Shown in pieces: positions 42,853-52,060 of a DNA stretch of 64,000 bases. Origin of the DNA: Georgenia yuyongxinii (GTDB lineage: Bacteria; Actinomycetota; Actinomycetes; Actinomycetales; Actinomycetaceae); NCBI RefSeq assembly GCF_006352065.1, contig NZ_CP040915.1:4092001-4156000 (forward strand). Reading direction: 5' to 3'. The position numbers and the translations under genes are program-made. The notes under the pieces are model-generated. The model was not told the DNA's origin, did not search any database, and saw only the letters and a program-made list of their open reading frames with translations. Each line of letters opens with the position of its first letter. The stretch's first letter is position 1.

Positions 42853-44208
42853 TTACCGCGCCATATCCACGAAACGCGAGTAATGACCCTGGAATGCCAC
42901 CACCACGGTGTCGGTCGGCCCGTTACGGTGCTTGGCCACGATGATGTCCGCCTCGCCGGCGCGGGGGGTCTCCTTGTCATAGGAGTCCTCGCGGTGCAGC
43001 AGGATGACGACGTCCGCGTCCTGCTCGAGCGAGCCTGACTCGCGAAGGTCGCTCATCATCGGCTTCTTGTCCGTGCGCTGCTCGGGGCCACGGTTGAGCT
43101 GGGCGACCGCGATGACCGGCACCTCGAGCTCCTTGGCGAGCAGCTTGAGGGCACGGGAGAACTCCGAGACCTCCTGCTGGCGCGACTCCACCCGCTTGCC
43201 CGAGCTCATCAGCTGGAGGTAGTCGACCACCACGAGCCGCAGGTCGTGCTTCTGCTTGAGCCGCCGGCACTTGGCGCGGATCTCCATGAGCGACATGTTC
43301 GGGCTGTCGTCGATGAACAGAGGCGCCTCGGAGACGCGACCCATGGCCTGGGCGATCTTCGTCCAGTCCTCGTCACGCATGTTGCCCTTGCGCATGTTCT
43401 GCAGCGGCACCGCCGCCTCCGCCGCGAGCAGACGCATGGTGAGCTCGGCGCGGCCCATCTCCAGGGAGAAGATCACCGAGGTCAAACCGTGCTTGATGGA
43501 CGCTGACCGACAGATGTCCACTGCCAGAGTTGATTTACCGACGGCCGGCCTGGCCGCGATGATGATCATCTGGCCGCCGTGCAGACCGTTGGTCAAGGTG
43601 TCCAGATCTGCGAACCCGGTCGGCACGCCGGTCATGCCCTCGCCGCGGTTCGAGGCCTTCTCGATCTCGTCCATGGCGAGGTTGATCGTGTCCCGCAGGG
43701 GCACGTAGTCCTCACTGGTGCGCCGCTCGGTGACGGCGTAGACCTCCGCCTGGGCGCTGTTGACCAGCTCGTCGACGTCGCCGCCGTCGGTGGAGTAGCC
43801 GAGCTGGACGATGCGGGTCCCAGCCTCGACCAGGCGCCGGAGCACGGACTGCTCCCGCACGATGCGGGCGTAGTAGCCGGCGTTCGCCGCGGTGGGCACC
43901 GAGGAGATCAGCGTGTGCAGGTACGGGGCGCCGCCCACCCGGGCGATCTCGCCACGCTTGGCGAGCTCGGCCGCCACCGTGACGGCGTCCGCCGGCTCGC
44001 CGCGACCGTACAGGTCGAGAATTGCCTCATAGACCATCTCGTGGGCGGGCCGGTAGAAGTCGTTGCCGCGCAGCTCCTCGACGACGTCGGCGATGGCGTC
44101 CTTGGACAGCAGCATGCCGCCGAGCACACTCTGCTCGGCCGCCACATCCTGCGGAGGCGTCCTGTCGAAGGCCTCCCGGGACCCCACCTGCTCGTCGACG
44201 AGAGACAA
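42853..44208 (-). CDS. dnaB: Replicative DNA helicase DnaB
   Basis: 451 aa hexameric helicase that unwinds DNA at the replication fork. The N-terminal domain has FDRTPPQDVAAEQSVLGGML. The C-terminal RecA-like motor has Walker A ARPAVGKSTLAVDI, SLEMGRAELTMRLLAAE, Walker B DLRLVVVDYLQLM and AQLNRGPEQRTDKKPMMSDL. No intein is present. I chose TTG 44208 (MSLVDEQ) because GGAGGAGG lies just upstream and homologues begin there; GTG 44241 would add 11 unusual residues. It reads away from the rplI cluster with a MATE gene and a VOC gene in between. Confidence 0.95.
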   Translation of the reverse strand: MSLVDEQVGSREAFDRTPPQDVAAEQSVLGGMLLSKDAIADVVEELRGNDFYRPAHEMVYEAILDLYGRGEPADAVTVAAELAKRGEIARVGGAPYLHTLISSVPTAANAGYYARIVREQSVLRRLVEAGTRIVQLGYSTDGGDVDELVNSAQAEVYAVTERRTSEDYVPLRDTINLAMDEIEKASNRGEGMTGVPTGFADLDTLTNGLHGGQMIIIAARPAVGKSTLAVDICRSASIKHGLTSVIFSLEMGRAELTMRLLAAEAAVPLQNMRKGNMRDEDWTKIAQAMGRVSEAPLFIDDSPNMSLMEIRAKCRRLKQKHDLRLVVVDYLQLMSSGKRVESRQQEVSEFSRALKLLAKELEVPVIAVAQLNRGPEQRTDKKPMMSDLRESGSLEQDADVVILLHREDSYDKETPRAGEADIIVAKHRNGPTDTVVVAFQGHYSRFVDMAR

Positions 44209-44347
44209 ACGACCTCCTCCATTTTCCGCACCTCGTACCACCTGGCACCAGGTCTACCGGCGGCCACTGACACCAGCCGACAGGCGGCGCGCAAAGAGCG
44301 CCCAAGCGGACGGTACGGCCCCGACCTGCCTGGTGGCCAAGCGCCCC

Positions 44348-44498
44348 TGTGCATAACAGACGACCTATCCTGTGGACGGCGTGTGGACGCCATCCTCAGG
44401 GTTGTGCACAGTCTGGGGATAACTATGTGGAGCAGGCCGTCCGCCATGACACCGGCGCCCGGAATCCGCCCGCCGGGACGTGCACAGACTGTGGACAG
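44348..44498. promoter_or_regulatory. Cluster of DnaA-box-like sites between dnaB and the MATE gene
   Basis: Nine-mers close to TTATNCACA occur at 44348-44356 (TTATGCACA on the minus strand, exact), 44402-44410 (TTGTGCACA), 44414-44422 (TTATCCCCA, minus) and 44490-44498 (CTGTCCACA, minus). Weaker TGTGGAC cores lie at 44371 and 44382. Such density in 150 bp is unlikely by chance in high-GC DNA. DnaA could regulate dnaB or the divergent gene, or be titrated here. The same 308-bp gap must hold both promoters. Confidence 0.55.
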
Positions 44499-44516
44499 AA
44501 AGAAGTAGGCACATCC

Positions 44517-45899
44517 GTGGACGACACTCCGAAGGCCCGCGTCAACCCTCGACGCACACCTGAGGCGGAGCGGCCTAGCGGCAAGCTCCTGGACCGGCAG
44601 ATCCTCGCCCTGGCTCTGCCTGCGCTCGGCGCGCTGGTCGCCGAGCCGCTGTTCGTTCTCATCGACTCCGTGATGGTCGGCCACCTCGGCACCGCCGAGC
44701 TCGCCGGGCTCGCGCTCAGCTCCACCCTGCTGACCACCGCCGTCGGCATCTTCGTCTTCCTCGCCTATGCCACCACCGCGGCCACCGCGCGCCGGATCGG
44801 CGCCGGCGACCGGGCCGGCGCCGTCGCCGCCGGCGTGGACGGCATGTGGCTCGGCCTGGGACTGGGCCTGGTCACCGCCGCAGCGGCGTTCGCCGCCGCA
44901 CCGTGGATCGTCGACGCGATGGGCGCGCCGGACACCGTCGCCCCGCACGCCGTCGCGTACCTGCGCGCCTCCGCCCCGGGGCTGCCGGGCATGCTGCTCG
45001 TCCTGGCCGCGACCGGCACGCTGCGCGGCCTGCTGGACACCCGCACGCCGTTCGTCGTGGCCGTCGCCGGCGCGCTGTCGAACATCGGCCTCAACGCGGT
45101 CTTCATCTACGGGTTGGGGCTCGGCGTGGCCGGATCCGGGCTGGGCACCGCGGTCGCGCAGACCGGCATGGCGGTCGTGCTCGGCATCGTGGTCCTGCGC
45201 GGCGCCCGAAGGCTCGGGGTGAGCCTGCGCCCGCACGCCGCCGGCATCTGGTCCGCGGCGCTGATCGGTGCGCCGTTGTTCGTCCGCACGCTGACCCTGC
45301 GGCTCGCGATCCTGACCACGGTCGCGGTGGCCACCTCACTGGGCGCCGTCGCCCTGGCCGCGCACCAGGTGATCAACGCGATGTGGGGGCTGGCCGCGTT
45401 CGGCCTGGACGCCCTGGCGATCGCCGCGCAGGCGCTCGTGGGCCGCGGCCTGGGGGCCGGCGACGTGCCGCACGTGCGCGCCGTCATGCGCCGCTGCCTG
45501 CAGTGGGGCACGGGGGCCGGGGTGGCGCTCGGCGTCGTGTTCGCCGCAGCCGGATGGTGGCTGGCGCCGCTGTTCACCGCCGACGACGACGTCCGCCTGG
45601 CCGCTGCCGTCGGTCTCGCCGTGGCCGGGGCGTGCCTGCCGATCGCCGGCTGGGTCTTCGTGCTCGACGGTGTGCTCATCGGCGCCGGTGACGGCCGCTA
45701 CCTGGCCCGGGCGGGCGTGCTCACGCTGGTGGTCTACCTGCCGCTGGCGTGGGCGGTCCAGCAGTACGCGCCCGACGGCGTCGCCGGGCTTGCGTGGTTG
45801 TGGGCGGCCTTCGGCGGTGCTTTCATGGCAGCGCGGGCGGTGACCACGGGGCTGCGGGCCCGCGGCACCGCGTGGATGGTGCTCGGCGCGGAGCGCTGA
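44517..45899 (+). CDS. MATE-family multidrug/Na+ exporter (DinF-like)
   Basis: 460 aa with twelve predicted membrane segments in two similar halves. Family motifs: ALALPALGALVAEPLFVLIDSVMVGHLG at the start of the first half (residues about 25-50) and VALAAHQVINAMWGLAAFGL with IAAQALVG in the second. It would export cationic drugs or metabolites by Na+ or H+ antiport. GTG 44517 follows AGAAGTAGG. It lies divergent to dnaB in the gap with DnaA-box-like sites. Confidence 0.93.
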   Translation: MDDTPKARVNPRRTPEAERPSGKLLDRQILALALPALGALVAEPLFVLIDSVMVGHLGTAELAGLALSSTLLTTAVGIFVFLAYATTAATARRIGAGDRAGAVAAGVDGMWLGLGLGLVTAAAAFAAAPWIVDAMGAPDTVAPHAVAYLRASAPGLPGMLLVLAATGTLRGLLDTRTPFVVAVAGALSNIGLNAVFIYGLGLGVAGSGLGTAVAQTGMAVVLGIVVLRGARRLGVSLRPHAAGIWSAALIGAPLFVRTLTLRLAILTTVAVATSLGAVALAAHQVINAMWGLAAFGLDALAIAAQALVGRGLGAGDVPHVRAVMRRCLQWGTGAGVALGVVFAAAGWWLAPLFTADDDVRLAAAVGLAVAGACLPIAGWVFVLDGVLIGAGDGRYLARAGVLTLVVYLPLAWAVQQYAPDGVAGLAWLWAAFGGAFMAARAVTTGLRARGTAWMVLGAER

Positions 45900-46023
45900 G
45901 TCGGGCGACCGCCCGGATGACGGGTGGCGTCCGGGCGACTCGTCGGGCGGGCCGGTGTCGAACCGCACCGCCCCGGTGCGACGCACGGGCACAGAGGGTC
46001 ACCGACACGGAGAGGACGACACC

Positions 46024-46500
46024 ATGCAGCGGATCACCCCGAACCTGTGGTTCGACACCGAGGCCGAGGAGGCCGCAAACTTCTACATCGCCGTCTTCGG
46101 GGAGGGCCGGATCACGGAGGTCGCCCGCTACGGACCGGATGCGCCCGGCCCCGAGGGCCAGGTCATGACGGTCGCCTTCGAGCTTCAGGGCCAGCGGTTC
46201 GTCGGCATCAACGGAGGCCCGGAGTTCTCGTTCACCGAGGCCGTCTCGTTCGAGATCACCTGCAAGTCCCAGGAGGAGGTCGACCACTACTGGGACGCCC
46301 TCGTCGAAGGTGGCCAGGCAGCCCCGTGCGGCTGGCTGAAGGACAAGTACGGGCTGTCCTGGCAGGTCACCCCCACCGAGCTCATCGAGATGATCACCGA
46401 CCCGGACCCCGCCAAGGCGCAACGGGCCATGCAGGCCATGCTGGCCACCTTCGGCAAGTTCGACATCGCCGAGCTGCGTGCCGCGTACGACGGCGCCTGA
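46024..46500 (+). CDS. VOC-family protein (PhnB/3-demethylubiquinone methyltransferase-like)
   Basis: 158 aa, one glyoxalase-fold domain. Conserved pieces: ITPNLWFDTEAEEAANFY, VMTVAFELQGQRFVGINGGP, CGWLKDKYGLSWQVTP and AMQAMLATFGKFDIAELRAAY. Members are abundant in actinobacteria and mostly uncharacterised; the methyltransferase name is historical. ATG 46024. It follows the MATE gene after 124 bp and ends before a strong hairpin. Confidence 0.9.
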   Translation: MQRITPNLWFDTEAEEAANFYIAVFGEGRITEVARYGPDAPGPEGQVMTVAFELQGQRFVGINGGPEFSFTEAVSFEITCKSQEEVDHYWDALVEGGQAAPCGWLKDKYGLSWQVTPTELIEMITDPDPAKAQRAMQAMLATFGKFDIAELRAAYDGA

Positions 46501-46560
46501 CGCCGGCCGGGGGTCGTGTGTCACCCGCCGCCGGGCACGTATGACATCGGACAGATACGG

Positions 46561-46595
46561 CAACGGCCCGGCTCCCTGGGGAGCCGGGCCGTTGT
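46561..46595. terminator. Bidirectional hairpin between the VOC and rplI genes
   Basis: CAACGGCCCGGCTCC, loop CTGG, then GGAGCCGGGCCGTTG: 15-bp perfect arms. It lies 60 bp after the VOC stop and 79 bp after the convergent rplI stop, so it can serve both. Confidence 0.85.
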
Positions 46596-46673
46596 TCACC
46601 GTGCCGGGCATGACATCTCACGGAGAAGATGACATCTCGGCGCTAGCGGGTGCCGGTCAGGACCGGCGTGGTG

Positions 46674-47126
46674 TCACTTGCCGGGGACGACGGTGACCTC
46701 GAGGGACGCCTGGACGTCCTCGTGGAGGCGCACGTTGACCTTGTGCTCGCCGAGGGCCTTGATCGGGGTGGGGACCTCGATCTTGCGGCGGTCCAGCTGC
46801 GGGCCACCGGCGGCCTTGACGGCCTCGGCGATGTCCGCGGTGGTCACGGCGCCGAACAGGCGGCCGTTCTCACCGGAACGAACCGCGATGGTGACGGGGT
46901 TCGCCTGCAGACGGTCTCGTACGTCGCGGGCCTCCTCGATCGTGGCGATCGCGCGCGACTTGCGCGCCGCCTGGATCTGGTCGACCTGCTTCTGGCCGCC
47001 CTTGGTCCAGCGCGTGGCCAGGCCGCGGGGCACGAGATAGTTACGGGCGTACCCGTCCTTGACCTCGACCACGTCGCCGGCCGTGCCGAGACCGGAGACC
47101 TCGTGCGTCAGGATCAGCTTGGACAT
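46674..47126 (-). CDS. rplI: 50S ribosomal protein L9
   Basis: 150 aa, standard length. N-terminal domain [34 protein letters not shown] (residues 4-37) with the usual long connecting helix and C-terminal domain [16 protein letters not shown]. It binds 23S rRNA. Last gene of rpsF-ssb-rpsR-rplI, 15 bp after rpsR. In many relatives dnaB follows next; here two plus-strand genes intervene. Confidence 0.97.
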   Translation of the reverse strand: MSKLILTHEVSGLGTAGDVVEVKDGYARNYLVPRGLATRWTKGGQKQVDQIQAARKSRAIATIEEARDVRDRLQANPVTIAVRSGENGRLFGAVTTADIAEAVKAAGGPQLDRRKIEVPTPIKALGEHKVNVRLHEDVQASLEVTVVPGK

Positions 47127-47141
47127 GAGTCGTCTCCTTTC

Positions 47142-47378
47142 TCAGCGAGCCGAGCTCGAGTACGGCAGCAGAGCCATCTCGCGGGCGTTCTTGACGGCCT
47201 TCGCGATGAGTCGCTGCTCCTGGACGGACACCCCGGTCACGCGACGGGCGCGGATCTTGCCGCGGTCGGAGATGAACTTCCGAAGCAGCGCGGTGTCCTT
47301 GTAGTCGATGTTGTCGATCTTCCCCGCCTTGAGCGGGTTGGCCTTCTTCTTCGGCTTGCGAAGAACGGGCTTCGCCAT
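47142..47378 (-). CDS. rpsR: 30S ribosomal protein S18, cysteine-free form
   Basis: 78 aa. Core [19 protein letters not shown] and [21 protein letters not shown] are typical. The N-terminus [20 protein letters not shown] has no cysteines, whereas zinc-binding S18 proteins carry Cys residues there. This is a C-minus form, which works under zinc limitation. Located in the usual operon, so it may be the main copy. Confidence 0.95.
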   Translation of the reverse strand: MAKPVLRKPKKKANPLKAGKIDNIDYKDTALLRKFISDRGKIRARRVTGVSVQEQRLIAKAVKNAREMALLPYSSSAR

Positions 47379-47437
47379 GGTGGTGCTCCTCGATGATCCG
47401 TGCGCGGGGTGGTGCCCCGCGAGAGAAAAGGTCTGAC

Positions 47438-47992
47438 TTAGAAGGGGGGCTCGTCGTTGAACGCGCTCGAGCCGCCGCCCGTGGCCCAGGGGTCGTCCTG
47501 CTGGCCGCCGCCGGGGGCGTTGAAGCCGCCACCCTGCTGCGCGCCGGCAGCGGCGTATCCGCCCTGCTGGCCGCCGCCGAATCCGCCGCCCTGGCCGCCG
47601 CCGAAGCCGCCACCACCGCCGCCGCCGCGCGAGGCGCGGGTGACCTTGGCCGTGGCGTACCGGAGGGAGGGACCGACCTCGTCGACCTGCATCTCCACGA
47701 CCGTGCGCTTCTCGCCCTCGCGGGTCTCGAAGGAACGCTGGACCAGACGGCCCTGCACGATCACGCGGGTGCCCTTGGTCAGCGACTCGGCGACGTTCTC
47801 CGCGGCCTCGCGCCAGACCGAGCAGCGCAGGAACAGGGTCTCCCCGTCCTTCCACTCGTTGGACTGGCGGTCGAAGGTGCGCGGCGTAGACGCCACGGTG
47901 AAGCTGGCCACGGCCGCCCCCGACGGGGTGAATCGCAGCTCGGGGTCCGCCGTCAGGTTGCCGACGACGGTGATGACGGTCTCTCCTGCCAT
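47438..47992 (-). CDS. ssb: Single-stranded DNA-binding protein
   Basis: 184 aa. OB-fold residues 1-115: [59 protein letters not shown] Gly/Gln-rich linker follows and the C-terminus ends in NDEPPF, a variant of the acidic DDxPF tip that recruits repair and replication partners. It lies between rpsF and rpsR as in most bacteria. Confidence 0.97.
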   Translation of the reverse strand: MAGETVITVVGNLTADPELRFTPSGAAVASFTVASTPRTFDRQSNEWKDGETLFLRCSVWREAAENVAESLTKGTRVIVQGRLVQRSFETREGEKRTVVEMQVDEVGPSLRYATAKVTRASRGGGGGGGFGGGQGGGFGGGQQGGYAAAGAQQGGGFNAPGGGQQDDPWATGGGSSAFNDEPPF

Positions 47993-48033
47993 GCTTTGCT
48001 CCCTGGGTCAGGTGGTGCTCGACGAGCGGATGC

Positions 48034-48324
48034 TCAGTGAGCGTCCGGGCGGATGAGCTTGGTGCGCAGGACGGCCTCGTTCAGGCCGAGCTGACGGTCG
48101 AGCTCCTGGGCCAGCTCCGGCGTCGTCTTCATATCGACGACGGCGTAGATGCCCTCGGAACGCTTCTTGATGTCGAAGGCAAGACGGCGCTTGCCCCAGA
48201 TGTCGACCTTCTCCACGGTGCCGCCGCCGGTCTTGACGACCGTGAGCAGCTTGTCGAGCGACGGGGCGACCGTACGCTCGTCGACCTCGGGGTCGAGGAT
48301 GATCATGAGCTCATAGCTACGCAT
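48034..48324 (-). CDS. rpsF: 30S ribosomal protein S6
   Basis: 96 aa, [21 protein letters not shown] with [20 protein letters not shown] and [13 protein letters not shown]. It binds S18 in the small subunit platform. First gene of the ribosomal/ssb operon. The 203-bp upstream gap (48325-48527), shared with the 3' end of the convergently placed penicillin-binding protein, should carry the promoter; no other feature seen. Confidence 0.97.
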   Translation of the reverse strand: MRSYELMIILDPEVDERTVAPSLDKLLTVVKTGGGTVEKVDIWGKRRLAFDIKKRSEGIYAVVDMKTTPELAQELDRQLGLNEAVLRTKLIRPDAH

Positions 48325-48527
48325 GCTTGATACCCACCTCCTCTGGACTCAGGCGGTCACGGAATTTCCGTGACAGGAGGGTGATGCGTGTCCGGCCCCT
48401 ACCCATCCGCGGGTGCGGCTGCGCGGGGACCAGCGACTTACTTTACCGTAGCGACGCCCTCCCACCGACCGCGACGCTCGTCACAGCCGCTGTGGACAGT
48501 CGCGCTGCGCCGCGTCGCATCGCACCG

Positions 48528-51008
48528 CTAGGTCCGGTCGCGCCCCTGTCCGATGAAGTCCTGCCACCGACCCTGACCCTGGGTGTCGGTTCCGGCGGGT
48601 GGCGCCACGGGCGGGGTCTGCTGACCGGGCGTCGGGCCGCCCGGCTGGGGGGTCGTGGGCTCGGTGGGCACCTCGGTCGGCGCCTCGGTGGGAGCCTCCG
48701 TGGTGGGCTCCTCCGTCGGTGCCTCGGTGGTCGGTTCCGGGGTGGGCGTCTCGGTCGTCGGCTCCTCGGTGGGCACCTCGGTGGTCGGCGCCTCGACGGG
48801 CGGAGCGACGGGGCGACGCGGGCGCGCGGAGGGCTCGGGGAAGTCCTCGACAGGCATGCCCTCGGTCGCGCCGACCATGTAGTCACGCCAGATCCGCGCC
48901 GGGTACTGCCCGCCGCCCATGAACACCGTCGACACGTCGCCGAAGCCGGTGAGGGACTCCTCGCTACCGTCCGGGCCCACCTGGTACATGTTGACGAACG
49001 TGGCCAGCTGGGGGACGTAGCCCCCGAAGTTCGCCGACTTCTGCCCCGTCGAGGTACCCGTCTTGCCGGCGACCGGGCGGCCACCCAGGGAGTTGCCGAT
49101 GCTCCTCGCGGCGCTGCCGTCCTCGACGACGGCCTGCATGGCGAACGTCGCGTCCGCCGTGACCTGCTCGTCGAACTCACGCTCGCCCTGCCCGCCGCCG
49201 GTGTAGACGGTGTTGCCCGCGGCGTCACGGACGGCGTCGACGATGAAGGAGTCGTGGCGCACGCCCTGGGAGGCGAAGGTGGCGAACGCCGTCGCCATCT
49301 CCAGGGAGGTCGGGGAGGCCGGGCCGAGCACGTTCGAGATGTCCGCCGTGAGACCGGGCGTGTCCTGCGGGACACCGGCACGGACGGCGGCCTCGAGGGT
49401 CTTCTGCGGCCCGTACTCCTCGTTCAGCTGGCCGTAGACGGTGTTGACCGAGTTCTCCGTGGCCTCGATGAGGTTGATCCGGCCGAGCCCGCGCCCGTCG
49501 AAGTTACGCACGGTCCAGTCACCGATGTCCAGGCGGGCCGGAGCCTGGTAGGTGTCGTACAGGCTTGCACCCTGCTCCAGCGCCGAGATCAGCGTGAACG
49601 GCTTGAAGGTCGAGCCGGCCTGGGCGCGGTCCTGTGTGGCGGCGTTGCGCGGCTGGCTGACGTAGTCCGGACCGCCGTAGAGCGCGACGATCCCACCCGT
49701 GGCGGGGTCGATGGAGACCAGCGAGACCTTGTTGTTCTCGGGCCGGTCGTCGGGGAGGTTGTCCACCGCCTGGACGGCCGCGTCCTGGCTGCGCTGGTCG
49801 ATGGTGGTGACGATGTCCAGCCCGCGGGTGTCGATCTGCTCCTCGGTCATGCCGGCGCGGTTGACGAGCTCCTCGCGCACCATCGTGAGCAGGTACCCGG
49901 TGGGACCGCCGTAGGTGTTCTCCGTGTTCCGGTCGATGGCGGTGGGGTAGACGGCGGCGTCCCGGTCCCCCTGGTCGATCCACCCGTCCTGCACCATGAG
50001 GTCGAGCACCCGGTTCCACCGCTGCTCCGCCCGCTCGGGGTTGACCGCCGGGTCCCACCGGCTGGGCGAGGGGATGATCCCCGCGATGAGGGCAGACTCT
50101 GAGATCGACAGCTCGGCGGCGGGCTTGTCGAAGTAGGCCTGCGCGGCCTTCTCGATCCCGTACGCGCCGCGACCGAAGTAGATGGTGTTGAGGTAGTTCT
50201 CGAGGATGGTCTCCTTCGACTGCGACCGGTCGATCTTCAGCGCGAGGATGGTCTCGTTGAACTTGCCCAGATAGCTGGTCGTGGTGCCGGTGTAGTACCG
50301 CTCGACGTACTGCTGGGTCAGCGTGGAACCGCCCTGGGTGGGCAGCCCCCGCAGGTTGTTCCACAGGGCGCGTACGAGACCCTTAGGGTCGACGCCGTTG
50401 TTCTCGTAGAAACCGGAGTCCTCTGAGGCGATGATGGCGGCGCTGACGTGCTCGGGCAGGGAGTCGAGCGGGACGGACTCGCGGTCGAACTCGGCGAACG
50501 AGCCCATGGGGGTCTCGCCGTCGGCGTAGTAGACGGTCGTGGCCTCCGCGAGCGCGAAGTCGTCCGGGGCGGGCACGTCCGTGGTCGCGTAGGCGAAGAC
50601 GAAGACGCCGAGCACCGCGGCGATGCCGGTGAGAATCGTGCCGAGCACGACACGCCAGCTCGGCAGCCAGCGCCGGATGGGCCCCTTGCCCGATCGCGGG
50701 TAGTCGAAGAAGCCCTTGTTCTTCGCAGCCGGGCGCCGCCCACCCCCGCCGCGTCGGCTCGCGCCCGCGGCGCTTTGGCTGGCGGCGGCGGTGCGGCCCG
50801 AGGCTGCTGCACGACCGGACGCCGCGGTACGGCTGGACGCCGCCGTACGGCTGGCGGCGGGCCGCCGTCCCGGTGCCGCTCCGCCCCCGCCGGCCGCACC
50901 GCGGGCGCCCGACCCTCCCCCGCCCGTCGGGCGGCCCGAACCGCCACCGGCGCCACCGCGGCGATCATCCGAGCGCCCGGTGGGGTTCCAGTTCGGGGTG
51001 CGTGCCAA
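48528..51008 (-). CDS. ponA: Bifunctional class A penicillin-binding protein
   Basis: 826 aa from TTG 51008. A basic, Ala/Gly/Arg-rich cytoplasmic tail (about 1-100) precedes one membrane helix. The glycosyltransferase domain has IIASEDSGFYENNGVDPKG and GGSTLTQQYVERYY. The transpeptidase has Ser466 in AGSTFKPFT, ENSVNTVYGQL and VAGKTGTSTGQ. A long Pro/Thr/Glu-rich C-terminal tail (EEPTTE, EAPTE repeats) lies outside the cell. TTG 51008 (MARTPNWNP) has GAAAGG upstream; GTG 51095 would add 29 residues. It polymerises and cross-links peptidoglycan and occupies the ponA1 place of actinobacterial genomes. Confidence 0.95.
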   Translation of the reverse strand: MARTPNWNPTGRSDDRRGGAGGGSGRPTGGGGSGARGAAGGGGAAPGRRPAASRTAASSRTAASGRAAASGRTAAASQSAAGASRRGGGGRRPAAKNKGFFDYPRSGKGPIRRWLPSWRVVLGTILTGIAAVLGVFVFAYATTDVPAPDDFALAEATTVYYADGETPMGSFAEFDRESVPLDSLPEHVSAAIIASEDSGFYENNGVDPKGLVRALWNNLRGLPTQGGSTLTQQYVERYYTGTTTSYLGKFNETILALKIDRSQSKETILENYLNTIYFGRGAYGIEKAAQAYFDKPAAELSISESALIAGIIPSPSRWDPAVNPERAEQRWNRVLDLMVQDGWIDQGDRDAAVYPTAIDRNTENTYGGPTGYLLTMVREELVNRAGMTEEQIDTRGLDIVTTIDQRSQDAAVQAVDNLPDDRPENNKVSLVSIDPATGGIVALYGGPDYVSQPRNAATQDRAQAGSTFKPFTLISALEQGASLYDTYQAPARLDIGDWTVRNFDGRGLGRINLIEATENSVNTVYGQLNEEYGPQKTLEAAVRAGVPQDTPGLTADISNVLGPASPTSLEMATAFATFASQGVRHDSFIVDAVRDAAGNTVYTGGGQGEREFDEQVTADATFAMQAVVEDGSAARSIGNSLGGRPVAGKTGTSTGQKSANFGGYVPQLATFVNMYQVGPDGSEESLTGFGDVSTVFMGGGQYPARIWRDYMVGATEGMPVEDFPEPSARPRRPVAPPVEAPTTEVPTEEPTTETPTPEPTTEAPTEEPTTEAPTEAPTEVPTEPTTPQPGGPTPGQQTPPVAPPAGTDTQGQGRWQDFIGQGRDRT

Positions 51009-51217
51009 AAGAGGACTGCCTTTCGCCGTGCCACACCGGTGCCCGGCGCGGGTGGGGACGTCGCCCGCGGCGCCACGGCCCCGGGTTGTTCGCACCTTGG
51101 ACCGGTCGCCCTACGGGCAGATCGTCCTTCAGTATGCGGCAGCCACCTTGCCGTAGACCATGTCCGCCGTCACATCTGGAGGCGTGTCACATCGCACCTG
51201 ACGACGCGCATCGGTGG

Positions 51218-51246
51218 CCGCGATATATCGGTGCGATATATTGCGG
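51218..51246. promoter_or_regulatory. PadR-type operator
   Basis: CCGCGATATATCG, spacer GTG, then CGATATATTGCGG, a 13+3+13 inverted repeat with one mismatch. The AT-rich ATAT core stands out in this GC-rich DNA. It lies 86 bp upstream of the PadR start, in the 323-bp gap shared with the divergent ponA gene. The rest of the gap shows nothing else. Confidence 0.75.
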
Positions 51247-51331
51247 TGCTATCCCAGGGCGAGTCGTCACGACCCGACCGGGCCGAACCAGCGCCGTCCC
51301 GGCGCCTTGGCACCACGAGAGGAGGCCGGCA

Positions 51332-52060
51332 TTGGGCACACGGTCCCAGATGCTCGAGCTGGCCATCCTCGGCCGGCTCCGGGAGACCCCGACGCACGGC
51401 TACGAGCTGCGCAAGCACCTCAATGCAACGCTCGGCGCGTTCCGCACCCTGTCCTACGGTTCGCTCTACCCCGCGCTCCGCACGCTGACCGACCGCGAGC
51501 TCATCACGGCCGACGATCCCGCCGCCGCCCCGGGGCTGGCCGGGAAGCGGGCCCGCATCGTCTACCGGATCACCGGGGCCGGGCTCGCGCACCTGGAAGG
51601 CTCGCTCGCCACCGCCGGCCCGGCCGCGTGGGATGACGACGCCTCCTTCGACGTCCGCTTCACGCTGTTCGGCAGCACGGACGCCACCACCCGTCTGCGC
51701 ATCCTCGAGGGCCGCCGTGCGCGCATGGTGGAGCGGATGGAGAACCTCCGGCAGTCCTTCGGCCGCACGTCGCGGCGCATGGACTCCTATACCGCCGAGC
51801 TCGCCCGCCACGGCCTGGAACAGGTCGAGCGGGAGGTGGCCTGGCTCGAGCGGGTCATCGACACCGAGCGCGGCACGCGTGGCGCGCTCGACTACGGCGA
51901 CATCTCGCCGCCGGGCACGACCCGCACCTCCGGGCCGTCCGCACATCGGGGCGACGCGGCTTTGCCACCGGGAACCCGCCCGGCTGGCGCACCCTCCGCG
52001 GACGCCACCGGCGCTCCCGCCACTTCCAGGAACGAACCATTGAAAAAGGAGCAAGCATGA
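51332..52060 (+). CDS. PadR-family transcriptional regulator
   Basis: 242 aa. The N-terminal winged helix is [20 protein letters not shown] with [18 protein letters not shown]. The C-terminal Vir-like dimerisation coiled coil contains [20 protein letters not shown], and an Ala/Pro/Thr-rich tail follows. TTG 51332 follows GAGAGGAGG. Its stop overlaps the inositol-phosphate synthase start (ATGA), so regulator and enzyme are co-translated. It probably controls both from the operator upstream. Confidence 0.92.
   Translation: MGTRSQMLELAILGRLRETPTHGYELRKHLNATLGAFRTLSYGSLYPALRTLTDRELITADDPAAAPGLAGKRARIVYRITGAGLAHLEGSLATAGPAAWDDDASFDVRFTLFGSTDATTRLRILEGRRARMVERMENLRQSFGRTSRRMDSYTAELARHGLEQVEREVAWLERVIDTERGTRGALDYGDISPPGTTRTSGPSAHRGDAALPPGTRPAGAPSADATGAPATSRNEPLKKEQA

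Noticed and set aside
41942-42883. 313-codon plus-strand frame in the gene-free stretch
   Set aside because: Composition of translated noncoding sequence, no ribosome binding site, overlaps the dnaB 3' end.
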